A stretch of DNA of 40,971 bases from a virus. Position numbers and translations under genes: made by a program. Of this stretch, positions 31,494-39,977 are shown one piece after another. Each line of letters starts with the position of its first letter. Position 1 is the stretch's first letter. The stretch spans positions 5,155-46,125 of the IMG/VR virus record IMGVR_UViG_3300008114_000218. One strand, written 5' to 3'. Under the pieces are notes generated by a model. The model saw only the letters and a program-made list of their open reading frames with translations. It was not told where the DNA came from and ran no database searches.

Positions 31494-34397
31494 TTACTTC
31501 GCCAGTTGAGGATCCAGCAGCAGACCACTCGATTTCAGGGTGAGCAAAGTTATTACCCTGTTCGATTGTTCTGTTTTGGCCAATGGTAATTTTCTTACCC
31601 CATGAGGTACCATCGTATCCCCATAGAGCAGCATCGTTATTCTCCCAGCATTAGCAAAGTAAATGCTGCTTGCAATACTCGACGACCCATCAATAAAGGA
31701 CCTGAATCCGCTACCAGCGCGAGTTTCAACTGTTACTAACTGCGAAGTGCCATTCGGATTAACGTATCGATTCGTGTCGTCTGTATCGTAGAAGATAGGA
31801 GCACGGAAGTCAGCGCTAGCTGTTGCAGATCCACTACTATTTACTGTAAATCTCCAAGCGCCCAAATAGAAACCAGCAGAACCGCTGTTTTCAGAACCCA
31901 TGAATATATCAGATCCACCGTTAAAACTGAGCCATACGCCTGGTGATCCTCCATTGAGGAATGGTGTTCCAGAACCATCACCGACTGATATTCGGTTTTG
32001 GAATCGAGCTTGATTTAATCTACTTGTACTTGCACCATCAAAGTAATACGTGGTATCATCACTATCATAGAAGACAGGAGAACGGGTAGAGCCATCAAAC
32101 TGCGCGATACCAGTATTCGTGATAGATGCAACATTCACCCCGGTAAAATCGTTTCCACCTACGGTAGCGCGACGGAATATCCATGCTCGGCCAGACGTAT
32201 CCATTGTAAAGTATGTGTTATAACTTGCGGTTGCTGCGCCGTGCGTTGCCCAAACACCGCCAACATTTTTAAATCCAATGGCAGACGTGGTAGTGTTACC
32301 ACTATCCCATAAGAATAATTGGTTACCCGTTCCTTGAGCACTTTGATCTCCTCTAATAGCTACACTCCACAGCTGAGAGTAACCTGTAGGATCTGCATAG
32401 TAACCAGTATCATTCGAATCATAGAAAACAGGTGCACGAAGAGATACTTGCCCTGTTGCATAGCCGCTTCCAACAAATAACGAATACGTTCCGGTATCGT
32501 TGGTACCATCTGTATAGAAATCAAGGCCACAGCCACCAGTTCTAATTCTAGCATTGTTGTTAACATCTAACGGACTAATCCAAACAAAGTCAGAGTTATC
32601 ATTGTTTTGAATTTGAAGCGCAGATGTCCAACCTCCTGGATAATTTCCAAAAAGTATCTCGCTTTGTGTCGCGTCTTTAATAACTACTGTACGTCCAGCT
32701 GCTCCGTTAGTTGCAGTGTTGAATTTTGTAGTATAAAGATTTGAACCACCCGCCATATTAGAGTAATAAGCAGTGTCATCGCTATCATAGAAAACAGGCG
32801 CACGAACATCTGCCCCACTTTGCAAAGAATTGTTTGTGTAAACAATTGTAGGAGCTGTAAAATCAGAAATGTTTGTTGCAGATGGTGATTGATATACAAG
32901 TATGTTACCGCCATGTGCACCATGAGAAGTAACTTCTGGCCAGCTGGTTTCAATATAAGTTTGGTATGTAGTGTAATACATCACATCAACATAAACAGAA
33001 ATATAATAAAAATCACCAGACACTTGAACTGGAGAACTGCAAGCAACCTGTGCATGTCTTCCGCGAGGAGATGCACCTGCTATAAGATAACAGTGTACGT
33101 TATTATAATCATAGGAAATTGACCAGCGCTGATAATCACCGCCGTAATAGTAGTTATTGTGGATTTCTACAAATGTAGTACCAGCCCCATGCCAGTCATT
33201 AAAATCAATATAAAGTCTGGCAATTTCATGGCGTCTAGCTTGTGTACCAGCAGCACCCAATGCTCCAAGATAATATTTGCGGTGCGCTCCCATAATTGAT
33301 GTGCTTGTTGCAACAATGGTATTAGCATTTGTAATGCTATAACCATTCATATTCACATTAGCTTGAGCAGTTCCACCCCACGATCCGGTATAACCAATTG
33401 GACCTTGAGCACCCTGTGGACCAGTAGGTCCTTGTGGACCAGTAGCACCTTGAGGTCCCTGTGCACCAGGAATACCAGCAGATCCAGTGAAGCCAATCGC
33501 TCCCTGTGGACCTGTAGCTCCTTGTGGACCAGTAGCACCTTGCGGTCCGGTTGGTCCCATTGGTCCTATTATACCCTGTGGACCTGTAGCTCCCTGTGGA
33601 CCTTGTGCTCCCGCAGGACCCTGTGCACCTTGAGCACCGGTAACTCCTTGTGCTCCTTGTGGACCTGTAGCACCTTGTGGACCAGTAAGTCCTTGGGCAC
33701 CTTGTGGTCCAGTCGCTCCCTGAGGACCTTGAGCACCAGTCGCTCCTTGTGGGCCAGTAAGTCCTTGAGGTCCTTGAGCACCAGTAGCTCCTTGTGGGCC
33801 CTGTGCACCAGGAATACCAGCAGATCCAGTAAAGCCAATCGCTCCCTGCGGTCCTGTAGGTCCTTGAGCACCAGTCGGACCCTGAGCACCCGTAGCACCC
33901 TGCACACCTTGAGGACCTATAGCACCCTGTGGACCGGTTGCTCCTTGTGTACCTGTAGGACCTTGTGCACCTTTAACGTTCTGAAGCTCGATAGCATTTA
34001 ACGTAGGACCAGATGTTTCACCAAAATGCGTATTGCCACCCTGAGTAACTGTGCAATAGAGATAATAAGTATACGTTCCAGCTGCAGGGTTGTCGATGTG
34101 TGTAAATGCAAATGGACTGTTTTCACTGCCGGCAGATCCTTCATAGTGAACGTTGCCACTAATAGGTGTTGACCCACGCCAAAGTTGCAACTTACCCCAA
34201 GACCCAACTGCTTTATTTTCTGCATCACCGTATGCACCAATCTGTACAGGTGAACCACTAGTTGTGATAGTTACCGATGCTATTGCTTTAGGGACCGAAT
34301 CGCTTGTAGTTACAAAAATCTGCGGAGCAGTATTCTGAACCCAGAATAACGCCCTGAGGTCCTTGTGGTCCAGTTGCACCTTGTGGGCCAGTAGCAC
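31494..34397 (-). CDS. Giant collagen-like fibre A, piece 2 of 4
   Basis: 967 aa in this frame. The first 18 residues (to about 34340) are a shadow of the collagen repeat in the wrong frame, and true sequence starts near [14 protein letters not shown]. It is followed by a beta domain, a long Gly-X-Y array (33385-33975) ending [11 protein letters not shown], and shaft domains with four FYD-x-x-D-T-x-YY repeats. From about 31644 it leaves the true frame, and the last 50 residues ([11 protein letters not shown] onward) are spurious. It therefore has a frameshift at each end. Confidence 0.85.
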   Translation of the reverse strand: MLLAHKVQLDHKDLRALFWVQNTAPQIFVTTSDSVPKAIASVTITTSGSPVQIGAYGDAENKAVGSWGKLQLWRGSTPISGNVHYEGSAGSENSPFAFTHIDNPAAGTYTYYLYCTVTQGGNTHFGETSGPTLNAIELQNVKGAQGPTGTQGATGPQGAIGPQGVQGATGAQGPTGAQGPTGPQGAIGFTGSAGIPGAQGPQGATGAQGPQGLTGPQGATGAQGPQGATGPQGAQGLTGPQGATGPQGAQGVTGAQGAQGPAGAQGPQGATGPQGIIGPMGPTGPQGATGPQGATGPQGAIGFTGSAGIPGAQGPQGATGPQGPTGPQGAQGPIGYTGSWGGTAQANVNMNGYSITNANTIVATSTSIMGAHRKYYLGALGAAGTQARRHEIARLYIDFNDWHGAGTTFVEIHNNYYYGGDYQRWSISYDYNNVHCYLIAGASPRGRHAQVACSSPVQVSGDFYYISVYVDVMYYTTYQTYIETSWPEVTSHGAHGGNILVYQSPSATNISDFTAPTIVYTNNSLQSGADVRAPVFYDSDDTAYYSNMAGGSNLYTTKFNTATNGAAGRTVVIKDATQSEILFGNYPGGWTSALQIQNNDNSDFVWISPLDVNNNARIRTGGCGLDFYTDGTNDTGTYSLFVGSGYATGQVSLRAPVFYDSNDTGYYADPTGYSQLWSVAIRGDQSAQGTGNQLFLWDSGNTTTSAIGFKNVGGVWATHGAATASYNTYFTMDTSGRAWIFRRATVGGNDFTGVNVASITNTGIAQFDGSTRSPVFYDSDDTTYYFDGASTSRLNQARFQNRISVGDGSGTPFLNGGSPGVWLSFNGGSDIFMGSENSGSAGFYLGAWRFTVNSSGSATASADFRAPIFYDTDDTNRYVNPNGTSQLVTVETRAGSGFRSFIDGSSSIASSIYFANAGRITMLLYGDTMVPHGVRKLPLAKTEQSNRVITLLTLKSSGLLLDPQLAK
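31644..31646 (-). other. Apparent frameshift 2 in fibre A
   Basis: At a GGG run the frame SIYFANAG must move -1 to continue as [12 protein letters not shown]. Loss of one G from GGGG would produce exactly this. Confidence 0.78.
33385..33975 (-). repeat. Collagen-like Gly-X-Y array 2 of fibre A
   Basis: Tandem Gly-X-Y units ([30 protein letters not shown]) with interruptions [10 protein letters not shown] and GPMGPTGP. Pro is mostly in the X position, and Gln/Thr/Ala in Y. The internal sequence [19 protein letters not shown] occurs twice. Confidence 0.9.
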
Positions 34398-35385
34398 CCT
34401 GTGGACCTGTTGGACCAGCGACTGTAGAAGCAGAACCAGTAAAACCTATAGCACCTTGTGCACCCTGAGCGCCTTGTGCTCCAGTAGGACCTTGTGTGCC
34501 GGTTGGTCCTTGAGCTCCTGCTGGTCCTTGTGCACCCTGAGCACCTTGTGCTCCAGTAGCTCCTGTCGAACCAGTATAACCTGGATTGTTTGACCAGTAT
34601 ACTGAAGTTCCGTCTGAAACAAGCGCTTGGCCTGCAGTACCTAGAGATCCATTGGCATAGATTGAATTTGCATAAAGAGTATTTGCTTGGAAGTCAGCAA
34701 TCTTAAAGCTGGCATTTGCTGTATCAATAAACGGTGAAGTGTCTGGCTCTGGAAGATAACTATCAAAGACTTTATATCGACCATCAGTCGCATCACGAAA
34801 GAAGCCAGTGTGATGATACGTTCCGTCGTTATATCCTGCCGAGAAACCAATATCAGGATTCGAGTCGGTCTTACCACGAGCAGTACCACCAGAGCTATAT
34901 GAATCTACATTGGTATTTGAAACAGTAAAGTGAGTAGCATTGGCAAATAGAATGTTGTTATAAGTTCCGTTGAAAGAACTTGGCGAAATGCCGGCAACAA
35001 ATACATCCCATCCAGCAGAGAAGTTGTTGTTTGCAACAAACGTAACAGTAGAGCCATTACCAGTAGCATTCGTAACCGTAGCAAGAATACCTTGGTTCAT
35101 ATAAAGCATGTTATCAGTAATAGACAGGTTATTGCCTGAGATACTGATAGTTGTACCAGTTACACTGAGGTTACCACCAATTGTAACATTACCACCAACA
35201 TTCAACGAGGCTAGATTTGCACCGACTTCAAATGCAACAGATCCGTTTGAGGAGTAGACTTTATGGTCAGTAAGATTAACTGCAAACTCGCCAGCATCAA
35301 TATAAGATGTGTTGCCAGAGTTTGTGGTGTTTGGTGTACGGCCAGAAATAGTCGTACGTTTGAATTGAATCTTATTGTTTGCCAT
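34288..35385 (-). CDS. Giant collagen-like fibre A, piece 1 of 4 (N-terminus)
   Basis: 365 aa from the ATG at 35385 ([10 protein letters not shown]), chosen because GGGGAG lies just upstream; the in-frame TTG at 35397 overlaps that site. The N-terminus is a fibre attachment domain with [18 protein letters not shown]. It also has [16 protein letters not shown], a [20 protein letters not shown] block shared with the fibre protein at 38275, and [20 protein letters not shown] Gly-X-Y array follows from about residue 263. True coding ends near 34345; the last 20 residues ([11 protein letters not shown] onward) are out of frame. The four pieces joined would be about 2,470 aa. Confidence 0.87.
   Translation of the reverse strand: MANNKIQFKRTTISGRTPNTTNSGNTSYIDAGEFAVNLTDHKVYSSNGSVAFEVGANLASLNVGGNVTIGGNLSVTGTTISISGNNLSITDNMLYMNQGILATVTNATGNGSTVTFVANNNFSAGWDVFVAGISPSSFNGTYNNILFANATHFTVSNTNVDSYSSGGTARGKTDSNPDIGFSAGYNDGTYHHTGFFRDATDGRYKVFDSYLPEPDTSPFIDTANASFKIADFQANTLYANSIYANGSLGTAGQALVSDGTSVYWSNNPGYTGSTGATGAQGAQGAQGPAGAQGPTGTQGPTGAQGAQGAQGAIGFTGSASTVAGPTGPQGATGPQGATGPQGPQGVILGSEYCSADFCNYKRFGP
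34340..34352 (-). other. Apparent frameshift 1 in fibre A
   Basis: The frame ending ...GPQGPQGVI must move +1 to continue as [10 protein letters not shown]. One extra base in or near a CTGGG stretch explains it. It lies at the edge of a repetitive array. Confidence 0.75.
34360..34595 (-). repeat. Collagen-like Gly-X-Y array 1 of fibre A
   Basis: Gly-X-Y units [19 protein letters not shown] and following, interrupted by [12 protein letters not shown], the same module as in fibre B. Confidence 0.88.
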
Positions 35386-35430
35386 ATGGCTCCCCAAAGC
35401 AGATATATATCTTGTAAGCCAACTATTTAG

Positions 35431-35459
35431 TTGACAGTATTATTGTTTTTATTTATAAT
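35431..35459 (+). promoter_or_regulatory. Perfect sigma70 promoter for the glycosyltransferase genes
   Basis: TTGACA at 35431-35436, exactly 17 nt, then TATAAT at 35454-35459 on the plus strand. The predicted +1 is about 35466, the A of the first ATG of the glycosyltransferase gene, so the mRNA may be leaderless. The -10 overlaps the oppositely directed late box at 35450-35457. Confidence 0.82.
35450..35457 (-). promoter_or_regulatory. T4-type late promoter box for fibre A
   Basis: Perfect TATAAATA on the minus strand, 64 nt upstream of the fibre A start at 35385. It shares bases with the plus-strand sigma70 -10 element. Confidence 0.75.
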
Positions 35460-35465
35460 GGAACT

Positions 35466-37499
35466 ATGATGAAGATTGCTTTTATAGATACACTCGGCTT
35501 GACCTATGACGGATCCACTCTTGAAAAAAGAGGACTTGGAGGATCTGAATCGGCCGTAATTCGCATGTCCGAAGAACTTGCCAAGATAGGCTTTGATGTT
35601 ACCGTTTATAACGACTGCATGTCAGACGACTCTAAACCTGGTATTTACAATGATGTAAAATACTCACCAGTCGAAAACGCCAAAATCCAGTGTTTAAAAT
35701 ATGATGTGGTTGTTGTTTCTCGTTCAATTAAACCAATTGCAGAAGACTGGGGAACTGTACTAGAAGCAAAACATGTCGCTCTCTGGATGCATGATACCTT
35801 CTGTGAAGGCGATGATCAGATCGAATATCTAGTTAATGTCGGCAAGCTCCAAGAGATCTTTACACTCTCAGACTGGCATACAGGTTATGTCACTCATTGC
35901 GATCATGGATTCCGTCGTAACTATGATGTTCTGAAAAATCATATTTTTCTGACACGCAATGGTATAGGTAATATGAATCCAGGTTGGATTGATATTCGTG
36001 ACAAGGATCCGAACCTCTTTGTATTCAATGCATCTGTGACCAAGGGAATGGTTCCTCTTGTCAAACAGATCTGGCCAGAGGTGAAGCGCCGTATTCCAGA
36101 TGCAAAACTTAAGATCGTCGGTGGCTACTATAAGTTCCGTGAAGCGGCAGAACCAGACCAGCAGCAGAAGGACTGGACTGAACTTATGCTGCATCATGGG
36201 CACAGCATTGAGTTCACCGGAGTAATTACTCAGCAAGAGATCTCGGATATCCTACGCAAAGCTTCCTACATGATATATCCTGTAGGTTTTCCAGAGACGT
36301 TTGGCATCTCTACACTTGAAGCACTGGCTCATAATGTGCCACTCATTACATGTCAGTTTGGTGCCCTCGAAGAGACGGCAATCGATCTAGCATCGTGGAA
36401 GATTAAATATCCTGTTGAACCAAACTGGGCAATGCACTGGCTGAACCAAGAACACCAGGTGAATTTATTTGTTGACAAGGTCGTAGAAGCATATAATAAT
36501 CCTTATCTGCGCCAGCAGAAGATGTATGCTTGTAACCAGGTGAAAGATATTTGTACTTGGGATACGGTTGCTCTTCAATGGAAGCAACATCTGTATAAGA
36601 AACTTGGTGAATACTTACCTGTTGATGAGTATCGTAAGGTTACAAAGATTAACCATAAGGTTCGTAAAGTATTCAACCGTCGGTTCTTGAATGCAGAGGA
36701 ACTCCAACCAGTTAAGATCTCAGATGAAAAATCTATAGCTATTATTACACCTGTATATAATGCTGAAGCATACATCGAAAGGTGTATTCGATCTGTAGCC
36801 GCACAAGATTATACTGACTATCACATGTATATTATTGATGATTACTCAACAGATAATACAGTGAAGGTCGCCAAGGAAACCATCAACTCGCTTACACCAT
36901 CGCAACGTTGGCACTTTACTGTTTTACAAAATGAAGAGAATCTTGGCGCTGTTGCAAATCACTACGATACGATCAAGCAATTGATAACAGAACAGTATAT
37001 CATGCTTCTTGATGGTGATGATTCACTTGTCAACGATCCGACTATCTTTCACATGTACAATAACCTCTATCATGAAGGTGCAGAGTTTACATACGGATCA
37101 TGTTGGTCTATGGCCGATAACATTCCATTGATTGCTCAGGAATATCCACCTGAAATTAAGGCAAACAAATTCTATCGTTCGTACAGATTTAATTGGAACA
37201 TGCCGTACACGCATCTGCGTACGTTTAAATCTTCGCTAGTTAAAAACTTGACAAAAGAAGATTTACAGATTGATGGAAAATGGCCAAGAGCAGGTGGTGA
37301 TACTTCATTGTTCTATTATCTAATTGAACGAGCAGATCAGAACAAGGTTGTATGCGTAACAGATATTGTAGTTAACTATAATGATTTGAATCCAATCAAC
37401 GACTACAAAGTACATGCAGAAGAACAGAACAAGACCGCTGCAAAAGTATTGAACACTTCGCCATTCTTTCCAGGACAGATCGATCTCAGACCGTTATGA
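35466..37499 (+). CDS. Two-domain glycosyltransferase (GT4-like + GT2-like)
   Basis: 677 aa. N-terminal half: GT-B fold with GLGGSESAVIRMSEELAK near residue 23, a KIVGG strand, and the sugar-nucleotide E-x7-E motif in FPETFGISTLEALAHNVPLI. C-terminal half from about residue 421: GT-A/GT2 fold with IAIITPVYNAEAYIERCI, YIIDDYSTDNT, and the metal-binding MLLDGDDSL near 515. Two transferases of different fold are thus fused. No signal peptide or membrane segment. It is read from a perfect sigma70 promoter with the ATG at the predicted +1, and its stop overlaps the next gene as ATGA. Probable substrates are host surface glycan, phage DNA or the divergently encoded fibre; not decidable from sequence. 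Confidence 0.9.
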   Translation: MMKIAFIDTLGLTYDGSTLEKRGLGGSESAVIRMSEELAKIGFDVTVYNDCMSDDSKPGIYNDVKYSPVENAKIQCLKYDVVVVSRSIKPIAEDWGTVLEAKHVALWMHDTFCEGDDQIEYLVNVGKLQEIFTLSDWHTGYVTHCDHGFRRNYDVLKNHIFLTRNGIGNMNPGWIDIRDKDPNLFVFNASVTKGMVPLVKQIWPEVKRRIPDAKLKIVGGYYKFREAAEPDQQQKDWTELMLHHGHSIEFTGVITQQEISDILRKASYMIYPVGFPETFGISTLEALAHNVPLITCQFGALEETAIDLASWKIKYPVEPNWAMHWLNQEHQVNLFVDKVVEAYNNPYLRQQKMYACNQVKDICTWDTVALQWKQHLYKKLGEYLPVDEYRKVTKINHKVRKVFNRRFLNAEELQPVKISDEKSIAIITPVYNAEAYIERCIRSVAAQDYTDYHMYIIDDYSTDNTVKVAKETINSLTPSQRWHFTVLQNEENLGAVANHYDTIKQLITEQYIMLLDGDDSLVNDPTIFHMYNNLYHEGAEFTYGSCWSMADNIPLIAQEYPPEIKANKFYRSYRFNWNMPYTHLRTFKSSLVKNLTKEDLQIDGKWPRAGGDTSLFYYLIERADQNKVVCVTDIVVNYNDLNPINDYKVHAEEQNKTAAKVLNTSPFFPGQIDLRPL

Positions 37500-38095
37500 A
37501 AAAAATCTTAATTGCCATACCAACTGCTCGTTATATCGAAGCAGATACATTCAAATCGATCTATGATCTGGAAGTTCCTGAAGGATATGAAACAACCTTT
37601 CAATACTTCTATGGATACAGAGTAGATCAGGTTCGTAACCTGATTGCCGACTGGGTTGTACGTGGATTTGATTATTTGTTTTCAGTCGATCATGACATTA
37701 CGTTTCCACCAGATACATTAAAGAAGCTTCTTGCTCACGATAAAGATCTGGTTTCTGGTGTGTATCGCCAGAGACTTGAACCACAGATGCTTGAAATCTA
37801 CGAACCGTTTGGTACACGTATGACAACTGAAGACCTCTATGCAAAGGACTGGAATCTAGTTGGCATTGGTGGTTGTGGCTTTGGCTGTGTGCTTGTCAAG
37901 AAAGAAGTATTAGCAGGTGTAGGCTATCCACAGTTTGAATATCATCCTGCTCTCGATCACAGCAATACGATCAGCGAAGACACTGATTTTTGCAAAAAGG
38001 CAATTACTAAAGGCTTTAGGTTGTGGTGTGACCCATCAATTCGTTGTGGTCACATTGGTTCTACAACTATGGTTGTAGAGATTCCGAAGATTTAG
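37496..38095 (+). CDS. GT-A-type glycosyltransferase
   Basis: 199 aa. It starts MKKILIAIPTARYIEADTFK, has a nucleotide-sugar region YRVDQVRNLIADWVVRGFDY and a DxD-type motif in FSVDHDITFPPDTL (about 62-75). It ends with GGCGFGCVLVKKEVL and SEDTDFCKKAITKGFRLWCD, the pattern of compact phage and bacterial GT-A enzymes. Translationally coupled to the upstream two-domain transferase (ATGA overlap), so the two probably build one sugar chain. The 3' end overlaps the opposite-strand coiled-coil gene by 29 nt. Confidence 0.85.
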   Translation: MKKILIAIPTARYIEADTFKSIYDLEVPEGYETTFQYFYGYRVDQVRNLIADWVVRGFDYLFSVDHDITFPPDTLKKLLAHDKDLVSGVYRQRLEPQMLEIYEPFGTRMTTEDLYAKDWNLVGIGGCGFGCVLVKKEVLAGVGYPQFEYHPALDHSNTISEDTDFCKKAITKGFRLWCDPSIRCGHIGSTTMVVEIPKI

Positions 38096-38270
38096 TTTTC
38101 TTTTTTAACTTCTCGAGTTCGAGAAGAGCCTGTTGATGTTCTACTTGAAGGCTGGCGTAACTCTTTTCGAGTAGCGCCAGCCTTGCTTCATGTAGAACGT
38201 TTTTACTTACGGATTCATGTAAATTCGCAGTCAGGCGATTGATATACTCATTAACAAATTCAGCTTCCAT
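38067..38270 (-). CDS. Small coiled-coil fibre-region protein
   Basis: 67 aa from the ATG at 38270 (MEAEFVNEYINRLTANLHES). The longer frame to 38357 would lie inside the upstream fibre gene in another frame and is rejected. FVNEYI-x-RL starts are common for small proteins following fibre genes in T4-like phages. The remainder is a charged heptad-like helix (LLEKSYASLQVEHQQALLEL) with a basic tail. GGAGG lies 14 nt upstream, inside the last codons of the fibre gene. Its stop is convergent with and overlaps the glycosyltransferase gene. Possibly a fibre-assembly helper. Confidence 0.7.
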   Translation of the reverse strand: MEAEFVNEYINRLTANLHESVSKNVLHEARLALLEKSYASLQVEHQQALLELEKLKKKTKSSESLQP

Positions 38271-38274
38271 AATA

Positions 38275-39696
38275 TTAGAACGTGCCTCCATCAAGTGTTC
38301 CGTAAACAACAGATGTGCCATTTGACTGCAGCACATATCCGTCTGTACCAACTGCAAGGTTAGTCATACCATTTGTTGAGTTACCAACAAGGATGCCACC
38401 GGATGTAAGTGTTGATAGCTTGAGTGTGTTAGCAGAAATATGTACTGGGATAGTACTATTTGCAGTGATGCTAAAGGTATTGCCAAGTGATAAAAGAGCG
38501 CCGGAATAAAGATAAGTTTCCAGTGCTGCAAGACCATAGCCAACACCCGCCGTATTAACAGTTGTTGTTGGTTCAGATTCAAGACCGGTAAAGAGCTTAT
38601 AAACACCGTCTGTTGCATCACGAACAAGACCGGTATAACGGGTTCCGCCATTTGTGAACATACCATAGAAACCAACGTCGACGGTATCTGTACCGTTACC
38701 GTTAGCAACCTTAATCATAGGATCTTCAATTGTAAGGTTGTTTGTATCAATCGTGGTAAGCGTACCGGAAACTGTTAGGTTGCCAGAAAGAACAAGATCT
38801 GAAATCGACAGAGCATTATTAACATGCACACCAGTCGAGTTGACTGTAAGTGTAGAACCAGTTGGAACACTGATCGAGTCAGCAGCAACGCTAATGCTGT
38901 TTGAACCAACAACGTTTAGAGTAACGTCGCCAGTTGTTCCACCACCAGTAAGACCATCACCTGCGGTTACTGCAGTAATATCTGCTACTGTGTTTGACCA
39001 GTATACAGAAGAACCATTAGAGTGAAGAACCTGTCCAGCCGAGCCTATTCCACCGTTGGCAGAGATGCCTACGCCGCCAGCAAGCGTTATTTGACTTGCA
39101 TTGGCAATAAAAGCACCACTGCCGGCAGAAATGACTGCGGCATTGACTGCAAAAGACGCAGAAACGTTTGCAACAGTAAGTGTTGTAGCACTCAGACTAG
39201 AATTAACTGTAGAGTTACCAACAGAAAATTCATTTGTATGGATTTTGCCACCAACACCTAAACCGCCAGTAATTACAACTGCACCGGTTGTTGTGTTTGA
39301 GCTCGATGTACCAATAGAGAATGTATGTGTATTTGTCCACGCATACACTGCAGCAACGTTAATTGAAACTGCACCCTGATCTAGCCAGTAGGTATTACCA
39401 CCGGAATCTACAGAGAGAAGATATCCAGTACCAGGAGTTGATGTACCATTTGCGGTAATCGACTGTACAGTAAGGTTGGCAGTCTTAACCGAATCAAGAT
39501 ATCCAGTGCCATTGGCAACAAGAGCTTGATTTGCGGTGAGAACACCAGGATTAAATTTACCACCAATGGTGATAGACGCGCCGTTCGACCCGATAAAGAG
39601 ATGATCGCCGTTTGCAGTAAAAGCCAGTTCACCATTAGCTAATGACGGAGGAGTGGCAGTATTTAAAGATCGTTTGATCTGAATTTGGTTAGCCAT
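38275..39696 (-). CDS. Tail-fibre / baseplate-appendage protein
   Basis: 473 aa. The N-terminus MANQIQIKRSLNTATPPSLA then GELAFTANGDHLFIGSNGAS is the attachment motif of many phage fibre and tropism-determinant proteins. The middle is Thr/Val/Asn-rich beta structure with repeated SAGQVLHSNGSSVYWSN-type and NLTIEDPMIKVANG blocks. GLVRDATDGVYKLFTGLESEP is shared with the N-terminal part of fibre A, suggesting these genes descend by duplication. It ends DGYVLQSNGTSVVYGTLDGGTF-like with the C-terminal GGTF signature. No collagen repeats and no S74 domain. Start with a GAGG ribosome-binding site. Confidence 0.85.
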   Translation of the reverse strand: MANQIQIKRSLNTATPPSLANGELAFTANGDHLFIGSNGASITIGGKFNPGVLTANQALVANGTGYLDSVKTANLTVQSITANGTSTPGTGYLLSVDSGGNTYWLDQGAVSINVAAVYAWTNTHTFSIGTSSSNTTTGAVVITGGLGVGGKIHTNEFSVGNSTVNSSLSATTLTVANVSASFAVNAAVISAGSGAFIANASQITLAGGVGISANGGIGSAGQVLHSNGSSVYWSNTVADITAVTAGDGLTGGGTTGDVTLNVVGSNSISVAADSISVPTGSTLTVNSTGVHVNNALSISDLVLSGNLTVSGTLTTIDTNNLTIEDPMIKVANGNGTDTVDVGFYGMFTNGGTRYTGLVRDATDGVYKLFTGLESEPTTTVNTAGVGYGLAALETYLYSGALLSLGNTFSITANSTIPVHISANTLKLSTLTSGGILVGNSTNGMTNLAVGTDGYVLQSNGTSVVYGTLDGGTF

Positions 39697-39714
39697 TATT
39701 GTTCCTCAACAAGT

Positions 39715-39975
39715 TTAAAATGTGCCTCCGTCGATATTACCGAGGTCTCCGATTTCGAGCGGTCTTACTTCATATTTATCACTTGTGGAATTATACACTA
39801 AAGTAGCACCGGATGTTACATTCACCTCGTCAACATCGCCAAAATCTTCAATGCTACGAATTTCGTTAATTTGATTCTTAAGAGTTACTGGTTTAGATGA
39901 TGCAAGAGAGTCACCTGATGTGGTAACTCTTGCAACCATCTGAGAATTCTGTACAATTCTAGCTTTGAGAGCCAT
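39715..39975 (-). CDS. Small fibre-region structural protein
   Basis: 86 aa, beginning MALKARIVQNSQMVARVTTS and ending GDLGNIDGGTF. The C-terminal DGGTF matches the preceding fibre protein, so it is probably part of the same appendage family. No enzymatic motif. Start with a GAGGT ribosome-binding site. GGAGG encoded by its own last codons lies before the next gene. Confidence 0.75.
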   Translation of the reverse strand: MALKARIVQNSQMVARVTTSGDSLASSKPVTLKNQINEIRSIEDFGDVDEVNVTSGATLVYNSTSDKYEVRPLEIGDLGNIDGGTF

Positions 39976-39977
39976 GA

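Noticed and set aside
33385-33975. CRISPR-like short tandem repeats
   Set aside because: The units are in-frame 9-nt Gly-X-Y codons without constant-length spacers, so this is a coding repeat, not a CRISPR array.
27968-35385. Programmed ribosomal frameshifting as the explanation for fibre A
   Set aside because: Three separate events with both +1 and -1 directions and no clear slippery heptamer plus structure would be needed; indels are simpler.
38109-38126. Palindrome CTTCTCGA-GT-TCGAGAAG as a terminator
   Set aside because: No U-run follows on either strand and it lies inside the coiled-coil gene. It may be chance.
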